Source: Anaerobacillus sp.
GTDB taxonomy: Bacteria > Bacillota > Bacilli > Bacillales_H > Anaerobacillaceae
Reading direction: 5' to 3'
NCBI GenBank assembly: GCA_007120055.1
Contig: SKOL01000009.1
Coordinates: forward strand, 1 to 5,136
Length of the DNA: 5,136 bases
The notes beneath the pieces were generated by a model, which saw only the letters and a list, made by a program, of their open reading frames with translations, ran no database searches and was not told the origin of the DNA. Of this stretch, positions 1 through 4,971 are shown piece by piece (position 1 is the first letter of the stretch; each line of letters starts with the position of its first letter). A program made the translations under genes and the position numbers.

Positions 1-132
1 ATACCCCGCTTCGATCGCTTCCTTTACTGAACTAACAGCTTCTTCTCCCTCTTTCATTTTAAAAACACCTAATCCAAACCATGGCATTTTCACACCGTTA
101 TGTAATGTCGTTGTACTTTGTAAATTTTTCAA
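1..132 (-). CDS. Aldo/keto reductase, N-terminal fragment (cut by window edge)
   Basis: This is the start of an NAD(P)H-dependent aldo/keto reductase, a cytoplasmic enzyme reducing aldehydes and ketones to alcohols. Only 44 codons are visible, reading through to the left edge. The segment LHNGVKMPWFGLGVFKM at residues 10-26, followed by a helix ending in EAIEAGY, closely resembles the first beta hairpin and strand of the Bacillus YvgN/YtbE type as I recall them; such proteins are usually about 275-280 residues. The catalytic Asp, Tyr, Lys and His would all lie beyond the edge, so activity cannot be judged. The start is TTG at 132-130, chosen because AAGGAG at 147-142 sits 9 nt upstream and residue 1 then falls where the family begins. 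It is divergent from the M20 peptidase gene, with about 150 bp between the start codons. Substrate unknown; family assignment is firm. Confidence 0.88.
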   Translation of the reverse strand, partial: MKNLQSTTTLHNGVKMPWFGLGVFKMKEGEEAVSSVKEAIEAGY

Positions 133-141
133 ATCGAATCG

Positions 142-147
142 CTCCTT
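142..147 (-). promoter_or_regulatory. Ribosome binding site fixing a TTG start
   Basis: On the minus strand AAGGAG ends 9 nt before the TTG at 132-130. There is no in-frame ATG until codon 16, which lies inside the conserved N-terminal motif, so this site settles the start of the aldo/keto reductase as TTG. Confidence 0.75.
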
Positions 148-177
148 CAGTTTTTACTTAATATGTATTCATGGTAA

Positions 178-186
178 AGTATAACA
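178..186 (-). promoter_or_regulatory. Candidate extended -10 promoter for the aldo/keto reductase gene
   Basis: The minus strand reads TGTTATACT, that is TATACT (five of six matches to TATAAT) preceded by the TGn extension. A -35 is poor (TTTATG at 206-201, 17 bp spacing), which is tolerable for an extended -10. A start near 171 would give a leader of about 40 nt containing the AAGGAG site. Assigned by consensus matching only. Confidence 0.4.
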
Positions 187-241
187 AAACGATAGCTGTA
201 CATAAAAACATTTCACTTTCCTACTAAACATCTTTGTCTTT

Positions 242-250
242 TGTTAAAAT
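242..250 (+). promoter_or_regulatory. Candidate extended -10 promoter for the M20 peptidase gene
   Basis: TGTTAAAAT contains TAAAAT (five of six matches to TATAAT) with a TGn extension and no good -35 box. Transcription from about 256 would leave a very short leader before the GGAGG at 270-274. An alternative is TTGTCT (234-239) with GATTAT (257-262) at 17 bp, each four of six. Neither is certain. Confidence 0.35.
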
Positions 251-281
251 AAGTTAGATTATACATAACGGAGGTTTTCTC

Positions 282-1445
282 ATGAAAAATACAATCAATC
301 AAGAAATTGAACAGTTGCGTTCAGACTTTTATAAAATTAGTCAATATATTGGTGAAAATCCTGAATTAGGTCACGAGGAATTTAAAGCTTCTAAAATTTT
401 AGCCGAAACTCTTACTACTCATGACTTTCAAGTAGACATGGGAACTTGCAATTTAGCGACTGCCTTTGAAGCTGTTTACGATAGTGGTGCTCCAGGTCCA
501 TCAATCGGGTTTATGGCCGAATACGACGCATTACCTGAAATTGGACATGCTTGCGGACATAACTTAATCGGTACGATGGCAATTGCTGCAGCTATAGGAC
601 TTAGCAAAGTCATGAAACAATGTGGTGGAAAAATTTACGTTTATGGTACACCAGCAGAGGAAACTCGCGGTGGAAAAGTAACGATGGCCGATGAAGGTAT
701 TTTTAACCATCTAGATGCAGCAATGATGGTTCACCCATTGTATCGACATGAAGAAAGTGGCTCATCACTCGCGATGGATGCGATTCAATTTGAGTTTTTC
801 GGTAAGTCTGCCCATGCTGCTGCAGCCCCTCACGAAGGGATCAATGCATTAGATGCAGTCATCCAAACATTTAACGGAATTAATGCACTTAGACAACACG
901 TTACTCCTGACGTAAGAATTCATGGAATTATCCCTGAAGGCGGGAAAGCTGCAAATATCGTTCCCGACCATGCGATCGCTCAATTTTATGTTCGGGCTCA
1001 ACATCGAAGCTATTTAAAAGAACTTCTTGAAAAAGTAAAAGGATGTGCTCAAGGTGCGGCTCTTGCTACAGGAGCAAGATTAGAAACTTCTTTTTATGAG
1101 CTATCTTACGACGATATGATTACAAACGAAGTGTTGTCAGAAGTATTCACAGATAACCTTGTGGAATTAGGAATTGAGCGTACCGAAATTCACGAAAAAG
1201 GCAGTGGTGGTTCGTTAGATATGGGTAATGTCAGTCAAGTAGTCCCATCCATTCACCCTTATATAAAAATATGCGATGAGCCTCATGCATGTCATACCCA
1301 CGGCTTCCGTGAAGCAGCAATGAGCGATCAAGGTTTTGAAGGGTTGATCTTAGGCGCGAAGTCGATGGCGAATACGGCTTTAGATGTTATTACAAAACCT
1401 GAACTCCTTAGTAAAATTAAGGAAGAATTTAATAAGAAACGTTAA
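282..1445 (+). CDS. M20D-family metallopeptidase/amidohydrolase (PM20D2/AbgB-like)
   Basis: A complete 387-residue zinc or manganese hydrolase that should cleave an amide or dipeptide bond. It has no signal peptide or membrane segment, so it should be cytoplasmic. The metal site is visible: EYDALPEIGHACGHN at residues 80-94 (likely ligands Cys91 and His93), PAEET at 124-128 with the general-base/ligand pair Glu126-Glu127, His151 in MMVHP, and His340 in CHTHGF. The lid/dimerisation domain begins around 170 with GKSAHAAAAP (174-183), and the catalytic fold resumes with SLDMGNVS (311-318). The length is normal for the family. The ATG follows GGAGG at 270-274 with 7 nt spacing. The wording EYDALP..GHACGHN favours the PM20D2 branch (mammalian PM20D2 hydrolyses beta-alanyl-lysine-type dipeptides) and the related AbgB subunit of p-aminobenzoyl-glutamate hydrolase over the HipO-type amino-acid deacylases, but substrate transfer is inference. 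It stands alone, convergent with the spore gene. Confidence 0.9.
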   Translation: MKNTINQEIEQLRSDFYKISQYIGENPELGHEEFKASKILAETLTTHDFQVDMGTCNLATAFEAVYDSGAPGPSIGFMAEYDALPEIGHACGHNLIGTMAIAAAIGLSKVMKQCGGKIYVYGTPAEETRGGKVTMADEGIFNHLDAAMMVHPLYRHEESGSSLAMDAIQFEFFGKSAHAAAAPHEGINALDAVIQTFNGINALRQHVTPDVRIHGIIPEGGKAANIVPDHAIAQFYVRAQHRSYLKELLEKVKGCAQGAALATGARLETSFYELSYDDMITNEVLSEVFTDNLVELGIERTEIHEKGSGGSLDMGNVSQVVPSIHPYIKICDEPHACHTHGFREAAMSDQGFEGLILGAKSMANTALDVITKPELLSKIKEEFNKKR

Positions 1446-1450
1446 GTGAG

Positions 1451-1561
1451 TGAATTTCATAATTACCTTAATTGAGCCATATCAGACATATATAGTTGCG
1501 AGCGGTTTAACGCAACTATATATAGATACTTAATGGCGAAAATATGGAATGATGAAATTCA
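1451..1561. repeat. 111-bp nested AT-rich inverted repeat
   Basis: Three sets of arms are nested. Outer: TGAATTTCAT (1451-1460) with ATGAAATTCA (1552-1561), perfect over 10 bp and extending to 14 with one mismatch. Middle: CCATAT (1477-1482) with ATATGG (1542-1547). Inner: ATATATAGTTGCG (1488-1500) with CGCAACTATATAT (1511-1523), perfect over 13 bp around a 10-nt loop. The arms are interrupted by bulges of unequal length (about 12 nt on the left; 5 nt on the left against 18 nt on the right). It begins 5 nt after the peptidase stop codon. No T-run follows on the plus strand, so it is not a classical rho-independent terminator, though it could impede transcription or protect the 3' end. A small non-coding mobile or palindromic repeat unit is the other reading. 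Confidence 0.6.
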
Positions 1562-1582
1562 TTAAAGTAAAAATTATCCTAT

Positions 1583-1638
1583 AAAAAATTGTCAGTCACC
1601 TTAACAGATGAATACCCTATCTATTAAGGTGAACTGAC
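1583..1638 (-). terminator. Rho-independent terminator of the spore gene
   Basis: The sequence GTCAGTCACCTTAA (1591-1604) pairs with TTAAGGTGAACTGAC (1624-1638), a 14-bp stem with one bulged A; an AGAT/ATCT pair extends it inward. Read on the minus strand, the stem is followed by AATTTTTTAT, a proper T-tract. The hairpin begins 18 nt after the stop codon of the minus-strand gene. On the plus strand it is followed by ACTAGCAG without a T-run, so it should act on the minus-strand transcript only. Confidence 0.75.
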
Positions 1639-1656
1639 ACTAGCAGATCAATCCTA

Positions 1657-2445
1657 TTAATATTTCTTTCTAGAGTCGACGTTCAGTTGTTGCTTTTGTA
1701 AAACTTTTAATTTTACTTCAACAACCATTTTTTCCTCTATTTCTTTAAATGTGCCTTCCTCAAAAGGAGCATCAATTAACTTACCATGCTCGTCATGAAC
1801 TCTACCCATTTGACGATCTAGGGCCTCATCATACTCGATAAAGCGGCTAGATAGTAACTGACAATACGGCAGTTCATTGAACTCTTCTCCACTAAACTGG
1901 TCGAATTGAGATAGGTCACCAGCTAGTAATTTTTCTTTTGAAGAAAAACCATCTGGTAGTTTAGATTCTGTAAAGAATGTGAACTCTTTACTATCAGGTC
2001 CAAACGCGAATTGCGGCTTTCTAATATAATCTACTTCAGTTACTGCTTTAAATGGTACATCAATGGTGAGGGAACGGATGCTAGAAATGACAGAGTCTTT
2101 CGTACCATACTTTGGTGTTGCATACTGAATATTTTTTCGAACAAAACCACTAATAAATAGTTTATTCGTTGGTAATAATAGACGACATTGCGTAATTTTT
2201 AAGTTTTTCTTAATGTCTTTAATTTCGAGAACTGGCTCAGGAAACTTAATTGTCGGGTTTAAATCGATTTGCACAACAGTTTCAGCAAGTACTACTGGTA
2301 CTTTCACCGTAGCTTTGCCTAAGATTACATCTGGCTCTTGTGGAGTATTAGTAACCTTTGGCGATACTGCATTTTTGGATTTCATAGGTTTATAGTTAAA
2401 GTATGGTGGTGCTGGCTTACTGACTTTCTTGTTTTTATCTGACAC
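1657..2445 (-). CDS. SPOCS/DUF3794-like (CsxC-family-like) spore surface protein
   Basis: Predicted structural protein of the spore coat or exosporium, 262 residues, with no signal peptide, membrane helix or catalytic motif. A Lys/Pro-rich, probably disordered N-terminus (1-40) precedes a beta-rich domain: VKVPVVLAETVVQIDL (47-62), FPEPVLEIKDIKKNLKITQC (68-87), then LPTNKLFISGFVRKNIQYAT (91-110) and a SLTIDVPF strand (125-132). This order and wording match the DUF3794/SPOCS pattern known from spore proteins such as SipL. The second half, with DLSQF, NELPYCQLLSSRFIEYDEALDR (roughly 190-211) and a terminal beta segment EEKMVVEVKLKVLQ, resembles what I recall of Bacillus proteins annotated as CsxC family; that match is from memory. 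The start is put at GTG 2445-2443, because AGGAGG at 2460-2455 is 9 nt away from it but only 3 nt from the upstream ATG at 2451 (which would give 264 residues). A sigma-K-like promoter precedes it and a terminator follows, so it is probably monocistronic. Confidence 0.7.
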   Translation of the reverse strand: MSDKNKKVSKPAPPYFNYKPMKSKNAVSPKVTNTPQEPDVILGKATVKVPVVLAETVVQIDLNPTIKFPEPVLEIKDIKKNLKITQCRLLLPTNKLFISGFVRKNIQYATPKYGTKDSVISSIRSLTIDVPFKAVTEVDYIRKPQFAFGPDSKEFTFFTESKLPDGFSSKEKLLAGDLSQFDQFSGEEFNELPYCQLLSSRFIEYDEALDRQMGRVHDEHGKLIDAPFEEGTFKEIEEKMVVEVKLKVLQKQQLNVDSRKKY

Positions 2446-2454
2446 TTTCATTCA

Positions 2455-2460
2455 CCTCCT
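2455..2460 (-). promoter_or_regulatory. Ribosome binding site favouring a GTG start
   Basis: AGGAGG, followed by TGA, is a near-perfect Shine-Dalgarno. Only 3 nt separate it from the ATG at 2451-2449, too close for normal initiation, while the GTG at 2445-2443 lies 9 nt away. The protein would then start MSDKNKK rather than MKVSDKNKK. Confidence 0.65.
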
Positions 2461-2473
2461 TGGTATTTGTTAA

Positions 2474-2503
2474 TAGCTTATGTAGCCAAAACCAAGAAGG
2501 GTG
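2474..2503 (-). promoter_or_regulatory. Candidate sigma-K promoter of the spore gene
   Basis: The minus strand has CACC at 2503-2500 (consensus mACm for the -35) and, 16 nt further on, ACATAAGCTA at 2483-2474 (consensus gCATAnnnTA for the -10; only the leading g differs). Element content and spacing fit the sigma-K consensus of Bacillus mother-cell genes. Transcription would start near 2467, a few bases before the AGGAGG. No comparable sigma-A pair was seen close by. The match fits a late mother-cell coat or exosporium gene. Confidence 0.6.
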
Positions 2504-2625
2504 GACACTTCTATTAGTTAAAAACACCATTTTGTAAAAAATGATATAAACTCACTAGTAGCATTCGTCTATTAAAATAGGTGAACCTACTAAAGTCCAA
2601 GATAAAAGCTTACTTCTCGCTGTTC

Positions 2626-3486
2626 CTATGTCGCCTGCCAGCTAATCATATATTCTGTATGTTCATCGGGAACTTGAATTTGTGGATCATTCACAACCCA
2701 CTTTCCTTCAATATTTTTTTCGTTACAGGCAAGTTCAAAGTGACACATTGCAATACCGATATCGATAAGCTGCATATCAAACCCTAATTTATTTCCACTG
2801 TAATTAGGCGTATGTGCTATATAAAAATGGCATTGCTTTTTATCCGAAGATAATACGAGTCGCCAAGGTTGTTTGTTAGAAGCTGATGGACCTAACCTCA
2901 CCATCTCAATCGGGACGGCAAACGGTTCTGCTTCGGTTTCCTTCAGAGATTTTTCGAAACTTCCATCAAAGAACAACTCAACCCACGTTTTTTTATTATC
3001 TGCCTTCGTCACATAGCGAAGTGTTTTTTCAAAGAGACGTTGTCTTCCCTTCGCATAGCCAATTGGTGAAATACAAGGAATGAATTCGTCATTATTTAAA
3101 TTGATTTCTTTTTCAAATGAATTGCGGTTAAATGTTCCACCAATCCAGCATGTTCCAACTCCTAATTGAGTGGCGAATAAGATCACCTTCTCGAAAATAT
3201 AACCGAATTCAACTAAACCCATTTTTGAATTTTCAATAATTCCTACAATATAGCCTTGATGATTTTTTATAAAACCATATGTTCCTAACTTAACCCCTTT
3301 ATCTGAGACGTTATTTGCGACATCAATGATTTCAAATCTCGCTTTTCTCCCTAGTGGCCCAATTAAGTTCTCTTCTTTAGTTATGTAGTCTTGAATAAGT
3401 AAATAATCATGATCTGTAACAGGTGTTTGTTCATAAGTTCTGATTGACTTACGTATTTTTATCGTTTCTAAGATTGATTTCCCCAT
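2626..3486 (-). CDS. Nitroreductase-family FMN oxidoreductase (TM1586-like)
   Basis: A 286-residue flavoprotein of the nitroreductase fold, which normally binds FMN and uses NAD(P)H; the physiological substrate is unknown. Phosphate-binding residues appear in IRKSIRTY (11-18: Arg12, Ser14, Arg16). The second flavin-contacting stretch, LGVGTCWIGG (108-117), is typical of the fold, and GPSASNKQPWRLV (199-211) is the usual nitroreductase PSA.NQQPW signature. That signature comes late in the chain rather than near residue 35-45, which fits the longer, internally duplicated or permuted TM1586 type (PF14512) rather than NfsB-like enzymes. Soluble, no signal peptide. The start is ATG 3486-3484: GAGGTG at 3498-3493 lies 6 nt upstream, whereas the longer reading from GTG 3495 (289 residues) would begin inside that ribosome binding site. 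It starts 18 nt after the stop of the amine oxidase gene on the same strand, so it is very likely the second gene of one operon. Confidence 0.8.
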   Translation of the reverse strand: MGKSILETIKIRKSIRTYEQTPVTDHDYLLIQDYITKEENLIGPLGRKARFEIIDVANNVSDKGVKLGTYGFIKNHQGYIVGIIENSKMGLVEFGYIFEKVILFATQLGVGTCWIGGTFNRNSFEKEINLNNDEFIPCISPIGYAKGRQRLFEKTLRYVTKADNKKTWVELFFDGSFEKSLKETEAEPFAVPIEMVRLGPSASNKQPWRLVLSSDKKQCHFYIAHTPNYSGNKLGFDMQLIDIGIAMCHFELACNEKNIEGKWVVNDPQIQVPDEHTEYMISWQAT

Positions 3487-3492
3487 GTCCTC

Positions 3493-3498
3493 CACCTC
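3493..3498 (-). promoter_or_regulatory. Ribosome binding site deciding the nitroreductase start
   Basis: GAGGTG is a perfect segment of the Shine-Dalgarno AGGAGGTGA and ends 6 nt before the ATG at 3486-3484. Because the alternative GTG start at 3495-3493 is part of this site and has only weak purines upstream, the ATG is preferred. The site lies in the 18-nt gap after the amine oxidase stop codon, so translation may be coupled. Confidence 0.65.
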
Positions 3499-3504
3499 AT
3501 AAAG

Positions 3505-4845
3505 CTAATTTGCCAAGCAATCTATAACTTCTTTGGCAGCTCTTTCTCCTGATTGAACTGCACCTTCCATATACAATCTCCACTCTGTTGCCGTTTCACT
3601 TCCAGCCCAATGTAATGAAGAGATCGGTTCAAACAAAGCGGATCCGAAATTCGTAATAATACCCGGAGCATAATGAACACCGTAGCCGCCTCTTGTCCAT
3701 ACTTCTTCAGACCAATTATTTTCATATATGTACAGAGGTTCCGCTGCCTTTTCCCCAAAACAGCGCACTAATGCTACGAGTACCTCTCTTTTTCTTGCTT
3801 CAATTGAAAGTCGTTCTATATTTCGCGCACGTGTTCCGTTTATTAAAACGGTTAAAACACCTCTTGCTCCTTTTTCAGGAGAACTATCAAAGGTTTGTAC
3901 CAATGGTCCATCCTCTAATAAAGCGTTTCCATTCAGACCGAACTCACGCCAAAAAGGAGTTTTGTAAACGAAGATCATTTTTATCACTGATGGTAAACCA
4001 GAGCGCTCATTTAATTGTGTTTTTAACGTTGGTAACGGTGGCTGAAAATGAATTCTCGTCTGCAAATTGGGTGGTATCGCGATAATCACTTTCTTTGCTT
4101 TCCAACAATCATTACTAGTATATATAAAACTACAGTGATTTTCATCGTAAATTTTTTCTACTTGGCGATTATATCGTATTTTTTCCTTTAAAAAGTTAGA
4201 GATTGCATCTGTTAACGCTCCCATCCCTTCGCGTACCCACATTTGTTCAGAGTTTCGAACATTAGTGACACCACCAGCTGTTTTAAGGCACCATAATACA
4301 TCAAGAGCTGAAACTTCATATAAATTTGCACATAAAAGCTCTTCAAGTAATTGCGTTAAATACTTCTTCCCAAGTTTTGTATGCATTTTCCATTCAAGAA
4401 GTTGCTCCATTGTAATTTTGTCATAATCAGCTGCAGGACCGTGCCAAGGCGTACGTTCATCTAATTCACGACTTATTTTATTCAACTTTCCAGAAAATTG
4501 GAAAATATCAATAAGAGCCATACTCGATACCGGAGCATTTTTTTGGTAATTCATCGTTCCATTAAGCTCGTAAATGGATTTTCCTTTACGAAATGTTGAA
4601 ACGGTATGTAAGCCAAATTGTGATATTAACTTTTGAACGCGATGATGTTTTCGACTAAGCCATTGCGCTCCTAAGTCTATCGTAACATTTTCACTTGTCC
4701 TATGACTATAAATTCTTCCACCTGGTCGAGTTCTAGCTTCTAAAACGATAAACGTTAAATTCGTTTTATTCAGTTGTAAAGCTGCAGTTAACCCAGCTAG
4801 GCCAGCCCCGACAATCACAACATCAACTTCATGATGATTTAACAA
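3505..4845 (-). CDS. Flavin monoamine oxidase (FAD-dependent amine oxidase)
   Basis: A complete 446-residue member of the amine oxidase superfamily, which oxidises amines to imines with O2 as acceptor, releasing aldehyde, ammonia and H2O2. The dinucleotide-binding fold opens at VVIVGAGLAGLTAALQL (9-25), with Glu36 at the end of strand 2 to hold the ribose, then RPGGR (40-44) and LGAQW (58-62). Lys289 in SVIKMIF matches the flavin-N5 lysine of the family. The C-terminal signature LHWAGSETATEW..YMEGAVQSGERAA (411-437) is close to MAO-B, Tyr425 corresponding to its aromatic-cage Tyr435. The MAO cysteine that binds FAD covalently (GGCY) is absent: here it reads GGYGVHYAPG (386-395), so FAD should be non-covalent. 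No C-terminal membrane anchor and no signal peptide; cytoplasmic. The start is TTG 4845-4843, 7 nt after GTAGGA (4858-4853); there is no in-frame ATG before the Rossmann motif. It is the first gene of a likely operon with the nitroreductase. The amine substrate is not evident. Confidence 0.88.
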   Translation of the reverse strand: MLNHHEVDVVIVGAGLAGLTAALQLNKTNLTFIVLEARTRPGGRIYSHRTSENVTIDLGAQWLSRKHHRVQKLISQFGLHTVSTFRKGKSIYELNGTMNYQKNAPVSSMALIDIFQFSGKLNKISRELDERTPWHGPAADYDKITMEQLLEWKMHTKLGKKYLTQLLEELLCANLYEVSALDVLWCLKTAGGVTNVRNSEQMWVREGMGALTDAISNFLKEKIRYNRQVEKIYDENHCSFIYTSNDCWKAKKVIIAIPPNLQTRIHFQPPLPTLKTQLNERSGLPSVIKMIFVYKTPFWREFGLNGNALLEDGPLVQTFDSSPEKGARGVLTVLINGTRARNIERLSIEARKREVLVALVRCFGEKAAEPLYIYENNWSEEVWTRGGYGVHYAPGIITNFGSALFEPISSLHWAGSETATEWRLYMEGAVQSGERAAKEVIDCLAN

Positions 4846-4918
4846 AATAAATTCCTACTTTCATACGAAAATAATAATTTATTATTTGTAGATTCATGAT
4901 TTGTCATTCAGTTAAGTG

Positions 4919-4946
4919 AATATCTTTCCAAATAATGCAATGTAAA
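4919..4946 (-). promoter_or_regulatory. Possible sigma-A promoter of the amine oxidase operon
   Basis: On the minus strand TTTACA (4946-4941, five of six) and GATATT (4924-4919, four of six) are 16 bp apart, giving a leader of about 65 nt. A second possibility nearer the gene is ATGACA (4907-4902) with AATAAA (4883-4878) at 18 bp. An AT-only palindrome, arms AATAATA (4870-4876) and TATTATT (4880-4886), overlaps the latter -10. None is strong. Confidence 0.25.
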
Positions 4947-4971
4947 AAATAGGGCAACAAACTAACTATTT

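Noticed and set aside
1488..1523. Reading the 13-bp perfect palindrome as the peptidase's rho-independent terminator
   Set aside because: No T-tract follows on the plus strand (AGATACTTAATGG) and the stem is AT-rich at its base, so it is listed as a repeat.
1568..1634. Short similarity between TCTATTAAGGTGAAC (1620-1634) and TCTATTAA-aata-GGTGAAC (2568-2586), flanking the spore gene
   Set aside because: Only two short blocks split by a 4-nt insertion in AT-rich DNA, and the left copy is part of the terminator stem; no sign of a composite element.
2213..2395. Plus-strand 60-codon ORF inside the spore gene
   Set aside because: Antisense to a well-supported coding region, with no family resemblance.
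2556..2592. Possible terminator after the nitroreductase gene (TAGTAG/CTACTA with an inner CTATT/AATAG pair)
   Set aside because: The stem is weak and AT-rich, and the nearest minus-strand T-run comes well beyond it. The operon's 3' end could not be assigned.
2581..2787. Plus-strand 68-codon ORF over the end of the nitroreductase gene
   Set aside because: Mostly antisense to the nitroreductase C-terminus; no recognisable motif.
3693..4085. Plus-strand 130-codon ORF, plus smaller ones, across the amine oxidase gene
   Set aside because: The opposite strand carries a full-length amine oxidase with all family motifs; these are frame shadows.
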